Shown in pieces: positions 10,400 through 21,549 of a stretch of DNA of 64,000 nt (the first letter of the stretch is position 1; each line of letters opens with the position of its first letter). Below the pieces are notes generated by a model. That model had not been told where the DNA came from, ran no database searches, and was given only the letters and a program-made list of their open reading frames with translations. The DNA is from Stramenopiles sp. TOSAG23-2. Taxonomy: Eukaryota > Sar. The stretch is from NCBI GenBank assembly GCA_900128395.1, contig LT649239.1, positions 1 to 64,000 of the forward strand, read 5' to 3'. Position numbers and translations under genes: made by a program.

Positions 10400-11038
10400 T
10401 TACAATTCTTTTTTCAAAAATATATCATGGACAGATTTTTTAATTTTTTTAATTGGACCGCGATTTCCATAACATTGTATTCTATCTAAAGAACCTTTCT
10501 TAGATGATTGTCCTAATTTTTCCAAATACTTTTGATGGTCTTCATGTGCTTTTGTATATACGAACGGTGTTTCAATTGAAGTAACTATTGGTTGGCTATA
10601 AACATGTTTTTCATTTAAAACGTTTATCATCTTTATAGCTTTATTCTTCTGAAAATCATCAACAGGAAATATGGCGCTACGATATTGAGTCCCTGCATCA
10701 CCACCTTGACGATTTAAACTTGTAGGATCGTGAAGAGTGAAAAAAACTTTTAATAATTCATCATAACTTACAATATTTTCATTATATTGTATATGTACAC
10801 TTTCTGCATGGCCAGTTCGTCCAGAAGTCACTTGACGGTATGTTGGGTCGATTGTTTTCCCACCACAAAACCCAACTGATGTTTCAACAACACCTGGTAT
10901 CCTTTGATATGCTAATTCAATTGACCAATAGCAACCTGCAGCAAAATATGCATTTTTAATATTATTATTATTTTCAGATAATGTACATGATATTAATAAT
11001 ACAAAAATGGTTACAATGAACAAGTGCACTGATTTCAT
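10400..11038 (-). CDS. msrA: peptide methionine sulfoxide reductase A, secreted or ER-targeted
   Basis: This 212-aa enzyme would reduce methionine-S-sulfoxide in proteins. The catalytic motif GCYWSIE is intact (Cys36), followed by VETSVGFCGG, the Y-R-x-V-x-SGxTGHAE block and AIFPVD. A further cysteine near the C-terminus (IQCYGNRG) could resolve the disulphide. The ATG at 11038 gives a strong signal peptide (residues 1-21, hydrophobic core HLFIVTIFVLLISC), so the protein is probably secreted or luminal, unlike cytosolic MsrA. An upstream in-frame TTG was rejected as the start. Confidence 0.93.
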   Translation of the reverse strand: MKSVHLFIVTIFVLLISCTLSENNNNIKNAYFAAGCYWSIELAYQRIPGVVETSVGFCGGKTIDPTYRQVTSGRTGHAESVHIQYNENIVSYDELLKVFFTLHDPTSLNRQGGDAGTQYRSAIFPVDDFQKNKAIKMINVLNEKHVYSQPIVTSIETPFVYTKAHEDHQKYLEKLGQSSKKGSLDRIQCYGNRGPIKKIKKSVHDIFLKKEL

Positions 11039-11684
11039 TTTATCAATTATATATGTATACGATATCAACGGAAATTAAACACAATATAGTTGTATGAATT
11101 AATTATATATATATACATATATATATGTATTGATTTATCAACACAAGCCTTAGGCAAGCTACTATTCGTTTTCATTTTCTATAATAATAATTATAATAAA
11201 TTAATAGGAAAGTGCCAAAGATCTTATTGTCCTTATCCTCTAAGCCATTTATTATATTTTCGAGCGAGCGGTTTTTACACAATGCTGTATAGTGTTAATA
11301 ATCGATTAAATATCGACATATAAAAATAGTTTTGAGGGGTTAAATAAAGTTAAATTACTAAAAATACCACTTTACCAACTACTCATACCTCTGCACCTCT
11401 TGCAACATTGCATATATCTATTATATATTACTAAGCACTGGAGAAGTAAAATTGTTAAAACTTAGATTTTATCCACATGTCAAAAAATATTATGCAAATA
11501 CCTCTTACAAACTCTAACACGCGAGCTTAAAATACACCAAACGTTTGTAAACGTTTTAATGTTTGACGTTCGACGTTATAACTATTACAATACGAACGCC
11601 GTAGAAAAAAATTAAATTATCTCAGTGTTTTTTTATTGAAATTAACCAAGAACAAAATCACATTTCACCAAAACAAAGTTAAAA
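11039..11684. other. intergenic upstream of msrA
   Basis: AT-rich sequence without a convincing gene. An open frame at 11090-11323 is Ile/Tyr-rich and looks random. Confidence 0.5.
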
Positions 11685-13076
11685 TTACAACCTGTTTACG
11701 CTATTCTTCTTCCCATTTACATAATTATCAATTGAATCATCCATTTCTTTCAGCCATGGGGTATGATGTACTGGTGCCATTGTACCAGTCATTAAAGATT
11801 TATGAGCATGATCACGAAAGGACATAATATCATGGTGTTTATTATGTTCCCATACTAAAAATGCTTGAATCATCCCTTCAATATCAAACTCTGGATAATC
11901 CGTCATTTCCATTAATCGTCGTGTATAATCTCCTTGAAAACGCATATTTGCTTCATCGGTTGGTTCAATTGCCTCTTCTGCTTTCCGCCATTTTGCCCAT
12001 TGCTTTTCCATATCTGCTTTATTTGGCAATTGAATACGTCCGAGGATGACATCGCGTGCATACCATGCTTGCGTATCAAACATATTAAATGTAAACCATT
12101 GATCTTGCATGCCAATATACATCATTTTTGGATTGTGGGGCCATACAATCCCTTCATGCAAATCATCACACCATAATCGATTTTTTGTTTGTAATCTTAA
12201 AGTTGGATGGATAAATGGAAAAGAATGTTGGTATCCAGTGCACAAGATTATAGCATCAATGTTTTCAACAACTGTGCCATCTTTAAATACACAAGTTTTA
12301 GTGCCGGGCAAAATTTTGCTAAGAAGTGGAACTGTTTTGAAATTATCTGGCCAATGAAATCCCATCGGTGCAGTCCGGTAAGAACATGTTACTGATTTGA
12401 CGCCATATTTATAACATTGAGAGGCAATATCTTCTGCACTATAACTTGTTCCAATAACAACAATATTTTTACCTTTAAACTCTTCCGCACTACGAAAATC
12501 ATGTGAATGCATAATTCGACCTGCAAATTGTTCAGCTCCATCAAAATACGGTACATTTGGCGTTGAAAAATGTCCAGTGCAACATATAACATAATCAAAT
12601 GTTTCGATACTTTGCTGTTTTGTTTTCGTATTATACGCAGTAACTGTAAACATACTCGTGGTGTCATCGTATGTACAATTTTGTACTGGCGTATTTAGTT
12701 GTACCCATTGTTTCACGTTTGCCTTATTGGCACGCCCTTGAATGTAATCATACAACACTTCTCTTGGTGGAAAAGATGGGATTGCTTTGCCAAAATGTTC
12801 TTCGAAATAATAATCAGCAAATTCTAAGCATTCCTTCGGTCCATTACTCCATAAATGCCTGTACATCGAGCCATGTACGCGCATACCATGCTCATCCAAG
12901 CCGGTTCGCCACGAATAGTTCCATAAACCACCCCAATCAGATTGCTTTTCATAACATACAACTTCTGGTATGATTGCCCCTTTTTCTTTTGCTGATTTAA
13001 ATGCACGCAATACTGCAGTCCCAGACGGCCCAGCTCCAATGACACAAATACGTTGTTTTCCAACTAATCCAGACAT
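11685..13076 (-). CDS. tmm: trimethylamine monooxygenase (bacterial-type FMO)
   Basis: This 463-aa flavin monooxygenase matches bacterial trimethylamine monooxygenase along its length and would oxidise TMA to TMAO with FAD and NADPH. Visible signatures are the FAD-binding GAGPSG (14-19), the FMO identifying motif FAGRIMHSHDF (184-194) and the NADPH loop GTSYSAEDI (209-217). Family-typical blocks are EKQSDWGGLWNYSWRTGLDE, SMYRHLWSNGPKECLEFADY, IGMQDQWFTFNMFD and SLMTGTMAPVHHTPW. Length and block order are those of the marine bacterial enzymes and differ from animal FMOs, which are longer with a C-terminal membrane anchor. It sits between eukaryotic genes and is AT-rich like them, which points to an old lateral transfer. 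Relatives may also accept other methylamines. Confidence 0.92.
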   Translation of the reverse strand: MSGLVGKQRICVIGAGPSGTAVLRAFKSAKEKGAIIPEVVCYEKQSDWGGLWNYSWRTGLDEHGMRVHGSMYRHLWSNGPKECLEFADYYFEEHFGKAIPSFPPREVLYDYIQGRANKANVKQWVQLNTPVQNCTYDDTTSMFTVTAYNTKTKQQSIETFDYVICCTGHFSTPNVPYFDGAEQFAGRIMHSHDFRSAEEFKGKNIVVIGTSYSAEDIASQCYKYGVKSVTCSYRTAPMGFHWPDNFKTVPLLSKILPGTKTCVFKDGTVVENIDAIILCTGYQHSFPFIHPTLRLQTKNRLWCDDLHEGIVWPHNPKMMYIGMQDQWFTFNMFDTQAWYARDVILGRIQLPNKADMEKQWAKWRKAEEAIEPTDEANMRFQGDYTRRLMEMTDYPEFDIEGMIQAFLVWEHNKHHDIMSFRDHAHKSLMTGTMAPVHHTPWLKEMDDSIDNYVNGKKNSVNRL

Positions 13077-13825
13077 ATTGCTAATATAGAATAGAATGAA
13101 TATATATGTTTGTTAATTAATAAATTTATTTTTGTTTAATAATCCGATGTATAATATCTAATCTTTTATGCATGTATTTATATAGTTACTATAATAAAAT
13201 ATATAAATGAATGATGGCTAAAAAGATACAGGTGCACAGGGCATCACGGGCCGCAAAAGTTCGCAAAAGGCCCGCCTGTTTGCTCTTACCCTTTTACCTT
13301 GCCTACCCTTCTCTTATATATAAGTATAAAAATACAATGTATTTTCTATTTTGTGTAGTGTTAAAAATTAGTATACAGAAAAACATGCCTAACAAACTGT
13401 ATCCACAATCTGGATTCTGGATTCTTAATGAGCAAGATTAAGATTGGAGTGTTTAAGGATAAGTTTTTTTTTAAAAATACTATGGAAATATCAGCACTAT
13501 ATTTTTACAGTAATGTTATTTATATGTTAAAATTTTTTGAAATCCCATTTTCAATTCAAAAAAAAACCAACTACTAATTCTACTAATAAAATAACAAATC
13601 AAAAATACATTTATAATTACATATTATTTACAGAAACACAATAAATGGAAGAATGACATATCCACCCCTACAATCAAATTAAAAGAATAATATATATTAA
13701 AACATATACATTACTGTGATAATCAATATCATTTGCCAGATTTATTTATACAAACCTATATAATAAATCTTACCAATACACATTATAATCAATATAAAAG
13801 AAACAGACACAAATATTATATAAGA
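13077..13825. other. divergent promoter region
   Basis: AT-rich sequence between divergent genes. It includes a slightly GC-richer patch at 13231-13310 that resembles no tRNA or known RNA. No gene is supported. Confidence 0.5.
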
Positions 13826-16800
13826 ATGTCGTCCATAATACGTCCAAGGACAAAACCACGTAAAGTGAAAAAATATAATACGAAAGTAAAAAAAACAATA
13901 CATAAATTAGAACGTGAAGAACATGATAAGTTACAAGTACATATTGACTATTTGAAATTTGCTACGAAATATGCTGTTGAAAAATTTGAAGAATACGAAA
14001 GCGATTTAAATGGTGGTGATGATGAAATTGATGATATTAAAAACAAAAAGCCAAGTTATGTATTTTATAATGATACTAAAAAACGAAACCGTAGTAGCAA
14101 TAATAATAACAACAAAGCATTAACGGTTGATATTGACTCTTCTAATTTTGGTTTAGCAAGAGATGATAACAATGATAATTACAGCAACAACGATTTAAAT
14201 GATGAAAATGTTACACCATCAACAAGTAGTGTATTAAATGCACTTGATCATTTAAAAAGTTTTGTAGTTGGATCACCAAAATTACGAAATGCAATTGGTA
14301 CTACTACACCTTTGCTTCCATCGTTGGTTTCCTTTATTAGTACATTACAACGAACGGATCATGGAAATAAGCATAACTTATTGCTTGTTCGTGCGTTGGA
14401 AACGGTTGAAGTATTGTTACATGATAATTACAAATGTATTCAATATTTAGCTAATGAAGTCGATGCTTCCTTAGAATGCCTTGTACGTGTGTTAGGTAAT
14501 GTTCGTGAATTGACACGAAGTTGGGAAGGCATGCAGGTATTAGATCGTATTTCATTAGTACTTTTATACATAGTTACACTTGGTGATGAAGCACGTAGTT
14601 TGTTTTTTAAAGCAAAAGGTGGTGCAGCATTGTTACTTTCTGTTGATATATTATGCTCTGTTGCAAAACGGCAAATTCCAGAACCTATATATCGACGTGG
14701 TTTTGATGTAAGTGCAGATTCGTGGGTACAACTTGCTAAACGTGTATGTGGATTGATAGTAGAAGCAGGTGCATCTGAAAAAATTAGTAATAAAAGTAAT
14801 TTACGAGCATTGCACAAAGCAGGTGTTTTTGGTAGTTTATGTCGCTGGCAAAAAACATTGATGCGTCGTCCTGGTGGTAATGAGAAAAGTGGTAGCAGTA
14901 ATATTAATACCAATCGTGGGCCATCACCTTTCTTAACAACGCCATATGCAAAGGATTTGATATTAGCAATCAATGCACTATTAGCCGGTGAAAGAGATTA
15001 TCAACGTACATACCTAGATACTGGAATGGTACCATTATTAGTACATGAATTATTTCGTTCATGGGTGAATTCATGGTTAGGTGCAACTATTCCAGAACTT
15101 GATGAAGATGGCGAAGATGGTTATACCTATTTTGGTAGCCCAGAGGAAAGTAAACGTGTTCGTGGCATAGCGGCTGATGCATATAGTACCTATGCAAGTT
15201 TACAATTGTTACTAGCAGCATTGCAATATGATTTCACAGATGCAACAGATGAAGTAGAAAAAGAAATAGAGAAAGCGTCTGTATCTGATTTATTAGAAAC
15301 GTGTGTTATGTTAGCAATAGATGAAGTTGGAGGAAGCGTTGTAGAATCCTTTCAATACCAAGTAATACGTGAGGAACTTTATGGCAATGAGAATAATAGT
15401 CGCAATAGAAACAACGACGATAATACTTCTCAACAACAGGATGATAATATAGACTCAACTGCTACGGCATCGAAAGCTAAGCAAAAAATGATGAAAACTC
15501 TTGACGGTAATATTACTAATATGAATAATCAAATGAATAATATAAGTCTTATTACTGCAGGTGCAAGTAGCAATTCTGAAATTAACAGTAACATAAGTAG
15601 TAGTAGTAACAATAGTAATATATCACCAACAATAAATAATAATATATTATCAATAAAAATTTTATTGGCAAGTGGTGTAACAATAGAACCTCCAAGGCGT
15701 GCAGTTAGTAGCTGTGCGAGATGGTATTCGACTATCATGGATGAGTCCAGAGATTTACATTTATACCATTACGATGAGGAAGCATGTGTCTATTCTTTAA
15801 ATGCATTAGAGCAAGTATTACAAGAAGGTACGGAAGTGCAACATTTTTTCATAAATATACGCGGTGCGGTTGAATTATTAGTACAAAATGTCAATCAAAT
15901 AGCTGAGAGTGTTATGAGAGCAGCATGTGCAGCAACGCATTCTTTGCTCCTTGGAAATTCAATTACACAACAAGCGTTTTTAAAGCGTGGAGGACTACGT
16001 GCACTTTCAGATTGTTTACACGATTATGATATCAAAGTTCGTTTATTAGCATTGCAAAGCATAGCAATTTTGTGCTCAAAACAAGAACAATGCTTAGATG
16101 AAGTGCGTAAAACTGGTATTTTAGAACATGTCGTCTCGATTTTAAACGATTTTCCAGCAGACGACGTAAACGTTGAAGTAGCAATAGCTGCTGCAGATGT
16201 TTTAGCGCATTGTGTCAATGATAACGTAGCAAATCAAGCGTTGGTACAAAATAATAATGGCCTTGCAACTTTATTCAAAGTATTCCAGTGGTGTGTACGA
16301 TGGCGTAGCACGGAATATGAGGTTGGTATGCCTTTGTCACCAAAACGACAACGAAATGCATGGGGTATTGCATCGGTGCTTGAGAATGTATGTGCTGCTT
16401 TAAGTAATTTAGCATATAGAAACCAGAGCAATCAAGAAGAGATGTTGAAGAATGGCACATTAGCTTTGTGTGTATCCACCCTTTGCAACCGTGCTGGTAC
16501 GAGTTTTAATGGTTTCAAAGGAATTGATTCAGATGATGGAATTGACAAGTCAGCTAGTTTGCCTTGCCGGCCATTGGAATTAACTGTTGCAATTTTGAAT
16601 ATTGTCATTAACGGCGTAGATGCAAATCCAAGTAACCAAACGGCTGTTGGAATTGAAGATACAGTTGTTTTATTATCATTGTTCATGGGTCCGATTGATA
16701 CCGTTGATAATGGTGCAACAACTTTAGGCCTTCCATTGTTCGAAAAAGATGTCGGGATGTTGCAACACATGTCGTCGTCTAATTTAGTATGGCATTTGCA

Positions 16801-18445
16801 ACGTGTAGCAGCAATGAGTTGTTTGTTACTATCGCATTTAGCGTGGGATAATGCAGAGACGCAATCGCATTTAGGCAAAGAAGATAAAATATTGCAATTA
16901 GTAAATCTTGTAGATACTGGAAGTACGTTCCAAAATATTTTGAAACGAAATGAACCAATGTCATCCTCTCCCTCTGCTGCTGAAAATAGAAGTGGGCCAC
17001 CAAGTAACGGAACAAATAATAATCCTAATAGCAACAGCACTGAAAATAACAACACGCATAATAGCGTTTTAAGTGGTGTTGGGGATGGTATTTTTAGCGT
17101 AGATGAAGACTTAGCAGGAAAAGATGAAGTGCGTTTATATGCACTAATGGCATTAATTAATCTATCATATCACAACATTTTAGTTCAAAATTCAGTCAAT
17201 AGTTTACGTCTAGAAGATCAGCGAACGGCATTTGAAGTCATTTTACAAACAGTTAGCAGTGATTTATTTGATGTTCGAAAAGCAGCAGTATTTTGTTTAG
17301 ATAATTTAGTAACATCTCATCGTGAAAATTCAAAATTGCTTGCAAACGCTGGTGGGGTGCTGTCATTGGTTGCATTGTTAAACGATGATGAAGATGACGA
17401 AGTTAGTAAAAAAGCATTTCGTACGTTGACTAGTATGTCTGATATCGCCATGAGTGTCATTTTAAGCCATGTCGCTGCATTATCATACGGAATAGATGAT
17501 GTGAAAGGTATTGGTAGTGGTCTGAAACGCCAAGGATCTATGCCAGAAATGCCAAAAGCAGCTCTAGATGAGATTATTGCTGTTGCAAATCAAGAGCAAG
17601 CATATTATTTAAATCTTGATACTAGCGATGGCGCAGGTGTTAAAACATCGGAGTGGGAAGATGGTCTCACAGTTGGGGATTCAACTGAGACCACCAACAA
17701 CAACAATGATAACAATAATGCATATAATGAAAATGATGGCGGGGAGCGATCAAATTTGCCAGTAACAACTACTGAAATTGTGTGGGGAATGCTTGGAAAA
17801 TTATTGCCTGTCATTAATGGTATTGTTTATAATGATGGTAATGCACGCAATTTTCTATGGAAAACTGGCTCCGGCATACCAATTTTATTGCATATTATGA
17901 CCCGTGTTTTACCATTAGATTTACGTGTTGTTGCTAGCTATATCGTTTCAAATGTAACACAAAACACTGAGCCTGAGTTACAAGCGCTTGCGTTGGAGAT
18001 GGGTGCGTTGGGTGTATTTAATGCATTTTTGAAAGAAATTGATCAAAACAATGATAGCGATGGAGAAGAATCTGCAAATAAAACGAATGATAGTTTTGGT
18101 ATTATTTTCACTGCATTGCAAAATTTATTGAAAAATAATATAGATAATACCCAACAATTAGCAAAGCCAGAATTCGAGAGCTTGTTAGTATTAATTATAA
18201 AGTGCTGTCGACAAAACTTGAATACAGAATTACGTAATGATGCGGCAATTGTTTTATTGACTATATCAGAATTGGCAATTGATGAAAACGGGGCATTGCA
18301 AAAACGATTAGTAGAAGAGGATGTTGATGCTGCATTAGCACTTCAAACGTTGTCTGAAAGCTTTGATAGCTCATTAACACATCAAATTAAACAAAGAGCG
18401 GAGAAATGTTACAGAGCGTTAACTAATAGAGATTCAAAGAAATGA
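13826..18445 (+). CDS. large armadillo-repeat protein
   Basis: This 1539-aa protein is built of armadillo-type helical repeats. Typical three-helix units are visible around residues 660-820 (VRAACAATHSLLLGNSITQQAFLKRGG and following), 850-900, 1080-1210 (VRLYALMALINLSYHN; VRKAAVFCLDNLVTSHRENSKLLANAGGVLSLVALL) and 1340-1500. Low-complexity Asn/Ser/Gln inserts separate blocks at about 80-130, 525-610, 1050-1085 and 1290-1325. The N-terminus is basic (RPRTKPRKVKKYNTKVKK). The ATG at 13826 replaces an upstream TTG. The protein is probably a large scaffold; partners and location cannot be read from the sequence. Confidence 0.88.
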   Translation: MSSIIRPRTKPRKVKKYNTKVKKTIHKLEREEHDKLQVHIDYLKFATKYAVEKFEEYESDLNGGDDEIDDIKNKKPSYVFYNDTKKRNRSSNNNNNKALTVDIDSSNFGLARDDNNDNYSNNDLNDENVTPSTSSVLNALDHLKSFVVGSPKLRNAIGTTTPLLPSLVSFISTLQRTDHGNKHNLLLVRALETVEVLLHDNYKCIQYLANEVDASLECLVRVLGNVRELTRSWEGMQVLDRISLVLLYIVTLGDEARSLFFKAKGGAALLLSVDILCSVAKRQIPEPIYRRGFDVSADSWVQLAKRVCGLIVEAGASEKISNKSNLRALHKAGVFGSLCRWQKTLMRRPGGNEKSGSSNINTNRGPSPFLTTPYAKDLILAINALLAGERDYQRTYLDTGMVPLLVHELFRSWVNSWLGATIPELDEDGEDGYTYFGSPEESKRVRGIAADAYSTYASLQLLLAALQYDFTDATDEVEKEIEKASVSDLLETCVMLAIDEVGGSVVESFQYQVIREELYGNENNSRNRNNDDNTSQQQDDNIDSTATASKAKQKMMKTLDGNITNMNNQMNNISLITAGASSNSEINSNISSSSNNSNISPTINNNILSIKILLASGVTIEPPRRAVSSCARWYSTIMDESRDLHLYHYDEEACVYSLNALEQVLQEGTEVQHFFINIRGAVELLVQNVNQIAESVMRAACAATHSLLLGNSITQQAFLKRGGLRALSDCLHDYDIKVRLLALQSIAILCSKQEQCLDEVRKTGILEHVVSILNDFPADDVNVEVAIAAADVLAHCVNDNVANQALVQNNNGLATLFKVFQWCVRWRSTEYEVGMPLSPKRQRNAWGIASVLENVCAALSNLAYRNQSNQEEMLKNGTLALCVSTLCNRAGTSFNGFKGIDSDDGIDKSASLPCRPLELTVAILNIVINGVDANPSNQTAVGIEDTVVLLSLFMGPIDTVDNGATTLGLPLFEKDVGMLQHMSSSNLVWHLQRVAAMSCLLLSHLAWDNAETQSHLGKEDKILQLVNLVDTGSTFQNILKRNEPMSSSPSAAENRSGPPSNGTNNNPNSNSTENNNTHNSVLSGVGDGIFSVDEDLAGKDEVRLYALMALINLSYHNILVQNSVNSLRLEDQRTAFEVILQTVSSDLFDVRKAAVFCLDNLVTSHRENSKLLANAGGVLSLVALLNDDEDDEVSKKAFRTLTSMSDIAMSVILSHVAALSYGIDDVKGIGSGLKRQGSMPEMPKAALDEIIAVANQEQAYYLNLDTSDGAGVKTSEWEDGLTVGDSTETTNNNNDNNNAYNENDGGERSNLPVTTTEIVWGMLGKLLPVINGIVYNDGNARNFLWKTGSGIPILLHIMTRVLPLDLRVVASYIVSNVTQNTEPELQALALEMGALGVFNAFLKEIDQNNDSDGEESANKTNDSFGIIFTALQNLLKNNIDNTQQLAKPEFESLLVLIIKCCRQNLNTELRNDAAIVLLTISELAIDENGALQKRLVEEDVDAALALQTLSESFDSSLTHQIKQRAEKCYRALTNRDSKK

Positions 18446-18618
18446 AAAAAGACGCACAGAATCACCTCTACTTTTTTATATTTTTGTATTATTATATATA
18501 TATAAATTATTTTTTAAAATTATTATAGAATTCAATCTGGCAATATGATTATCCATTATATTTTTGGTCATCAGTATCATATACATATATTTTTATTTTT
18601 TTGACGGGGGTGTTCGTA

Positions 18619-19410
18619 TTACGTTTTACCATCATAATACGTACCATCTTCAAGATGTTTATATGCTTTTCCACCGTGCTGCTTCAGTAGTTTAATAATA
18701 TCCTCTTTAGCATTATTGTTAAAGTTGTTATAAGCAACATCTAACGGACTCCATCCAGCAACACTTCGTTCATTAATAATGCCTAGCGTAGTGGATTCAT
18801 TCAGCAAAAATTGCATAATATCCATCGTAGAATTAAACTGTGCAGCATAGTGCAGTGCCGTCCAGCCATTTTTAGCCATCTTACGCTCAATGTTAACATT
18901 ATTTTTAACAAGTAATTCCACAATATCTAATTTTTCTCTTCGTACTGAGCTGATTAAAGCTGTACTTTCTTTTCCATAACTGTTCCTCCCAACTTCGCTT
19001 ATAAACTCTTTCAAATTATTGCATCTCATATAATTTTGACTCAAATTGTAAGTTTTCAAAAAAAAATGTGCATCTTTGATTTCCCCATTTTCACACGCAG
19101 CGATGAAAGGCGTAACGTGTAGATCAATATTGAATATTGAAAAATGTCTTTTTACCTTTAAATATTTTGCATTCAATTTAATTAACTGTTGATATTTATT
19201 CAATATTTTATTACAAACAGCTTGAAATACATTATCGGTATATAATATTGTTAATTGCTTAAGAAATGAAGATTGAATGAATTTCGTAAGTGAATGCACA
19301 TCTAAATAATAAATGATAGTAGAAATAGTGCCACATGCAGATTCAACATCACCTAAAAGTTTGAACGTTCCAACAACATGTATATTTGGACTATCATTAT
19401 TGTTCATCAT
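18619..19410 (-). CDS. ankyrin-repeat protein
   Basis: This 263-aa protein carries three to four ankyrin units in its C-terminal two thirds: residues about 95-120 (degenerate), 145-180 (STALISSVRREKLDIVELLV), 180-215 (NGWTALHYAAQFNSTMDIMQFL) and 218-250 (GWSPLDVAYNN...DIIKLLKQHGG). The N-terminal 90 residues have an F-box-like leucine pattern but no firm match. It is convergent with the armadillo gene, 173 bases away. The start is an ATG inside a poly-Asn/ATT-rich stretch, and a second ATG follows at once. Confidence 0.85.
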   Translation of the reverse strand: MMNNNDSPNIHVVGTFKLLGDVESACGTISTIIYYLDVHSLTKFIQSSFLKQLTILYTDNVFQAVCNKILNKYQQLIKLNAKYLKVKRHFSIFNIDLHVTPFIAACENGEIKDAHFFLKTYNLSQNYMRCNNLKEFISEVGRNSYGKESTALISSVRREKLDIVELLVKNNVNIERKMAKNGWTALHYAAQFNSTMDIMQFLLNESTTLGIINERSVAGWSPLDVAYNNFNNNAKEDIIKLLKQHGGKAYKHLEDGTYYDGKT

Positions 19411-19989
19411 CTTTTGTTATTATTATTATTATTATTATTGCATTTACTAGTTGTTTTTACACGGTACGCAGTATAAAAAACATTTGTGAACCAATTGTAT
19501 CTTTCGTCGAGTAGCGATGTATGTGGGTATAATATATTTTTTTCCATGTGCTTGTGCAACGTGCTTGTCATCACCACTTTTTTTCATCTTTTTTTTTTTT
19601 TATAAATACTGCTGTCTTGCCTGGCTTGAGACGGAATAAAATGCGGACATTTTTAATAAAAACACTGTAAATGGAGAGTCAGAAATGGAAAAAAAGGAGC
19701 TTTTATCTAATAAATATATAACTTTTCGAAGAACCACACCAGATCGAGAGGACGACCACACACACTATATTTATTATATATACTATTTAGAAAACCAGAA
19801 AACATATACGATAGAAAGAAAAAGGACTATAATATATTGATACATATTTCATGTGGAAAAAGCACAACGTATTATAGATAAACTGTATTACAATATAATT
19901 CTACCAAAAATATAAAAATAATAGAAAAGTTGTATAGAATTGAATATACCAAAAGATATATATAAAGAGCTAAAATAATAATAATAATC
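19411..19989. other. divergent promoter region
   Basis: AT-rich sequence between divergent genes with an ATT trinucleotide run at about 19415-19440. Nothing else is recognised. Confidence 0.5.
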
Positions 19990-20406
19990 ATGCAAATATT
20001 TCTAAAAACAATCCATGGAAATACAATAACTTTACAAATTGATTCAACAACAAAAAATACGATAAAACATGTGAAAGAAATAATTCAAGAAAAGGAAGGT
20101 ATACCACCAGCAGAACAACGTTTGTTATATATTGGAAAACAATTGGAAGACAATAGGACACTAGATACTTATGACATACAATCAGAAGCTACGTTACAAC
20201 TGGCACTACGTCTTTGTGGTGGTAAAGGTGGATTTGGCTCATTATTGAAACAACAAGGTCGTAAAGCTGGTAAGAAAAAAATAACAGATTTTGGTGCATG
20301 CCGAGATTTAAATGGTAGACGTTTACGCCATGTAAACGATGAGATACGTTTAAAAAAATTTCATCAATTTCATAACCAAGCACGCCAAGAAATCGATAAG
20401 AATGGC

Positions 20407-20443
<37 letters not shown>

Positions 20444-21549
20444 AAACCAGCAGCAGTGGTAATAATAAAAGATTGGAAAAACAAATTAGAAAAAAAGCAT
20501 TGAAAGATTTTGAACAATTTGAAAAAGATGCATCGTCTGGAATTGGTGGATGGCATACTGCTGTACCTAAATGGGGTGAACATTTTGGTAATAGTTTTCG
20601 TGCTTCCGATTTAAATAAAAATAAAAAGAAGAAAACGAGTAATGATAACAATAATGATGATGATAATAATAATAATAAGATAAATAATAAAAAAAGAAAT
20701 GCACGTATGGCAGCAATTGAATCATATGCATCCGAAGCCAATGGTGAAGGTGATGCAATAACTAATGCTGTTATGGCTGGTTTATTAAAACGTCGTAAAA
20801 AGAAAAAAATGAAACGTTTGAAAGAAAAACAACAGGAACGACAAGAAAAAAATACATCAACAAGTACAACTACAACAGTGTCAAATGCTGATAATGTAGT
20901 AGAAAATAGTAATAACATTTTAATTTTAACATGTTTACGTGGTAAAGTTGGCTTGGGAGATACAGGTGAAGTTCAAGGTTTAAGCAATTACGGTAGTGCA
21001 GGTGTAGCATGGGTAACATTATCAAAAGGTCAATGGTATTATGAAGTTGAATTATTATCAGATGGTATTATGCAAATTGGTTGGTGCGATACATTATTCA
21101 TAGGAGATGATAATGAAGGTGATGGTGTTGGCGATGATTTACATTCATGGGGATACGATGGTAAACGACAACAATTTTGGCATGGTAAATCCTATCCTTT
21201 TAAAAGTGATGAAGAAAAATCCTCGTCATGGAAAATTGGTGATGTAATAGGTTGTTATGTTGATTTAGATGAACATATTATGTCATTTTATTTAAATGGT
21301 ATTGAAATTGCTGAAGTTCCAGATATGAAAAAACATGATAACAATGGTGGTAATAGTAGTAGTAATAATAATAATACTAAATTTCAATACCAGGATGGTT
21401 TGTATCCAGCATTATCATTAGAGGAAGGTAATATGGTACGTGTCAATGTTGGACAACGTAAATTTAAATACGATATGAAAAATTTAAAAAGTAAATTTCA
21501 CAATATAAAAAATAACATGGTGAAAAGTGTATGGGAAAGTCGGAGTTAA
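19990..21549 (+). CDS. SDE2: SDE2-like protein: cleavable ubiquitin-fold head fused to a SPRY domain
   Basis: This 519-aa protein starts with a ubiquitin domain (1-78: [10 protein letters not shown]...LRLCGG) followed directly by [12 protein letters not shown] and [15 protein letters not shown] (103-117). These are the diagnostic N-terminal blocks of SDE2, whose ubiquitin-like head is cut after GG by deubiquitinases so that a Lys-starting SDE2 joins the spliceosome (established in fission yeast; human SDE2 also acts in replication stress). Here the cut would fall after Gly78. A charged helical middle contains Gly/Ser and Asn tracts. The C-terminus (about 318-500) is a SPRY domain ([42 protein letters not shown]). 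A SPRY domain is not part of the yeast or human SDE2 that I know. Confidence 0.85.
20418..20443 (+). repeat. AGT trinucleotide run encoding poly-Ser
   Basis: An (AGT)n tract inside the SDE2-like gene encodes nine consecutive serines. It is likely length-variable and lies in the disordered linker after the SDE2 motif. Confidence 0.85.

Noticed and set aside
11685-13076. Bacterial contamination as the source of tmm
   Set aside because: The gene is AT-rich like its flanks and lies between eukaryotic-type genes with no change in composition at its borders. Reads would still be the final test.
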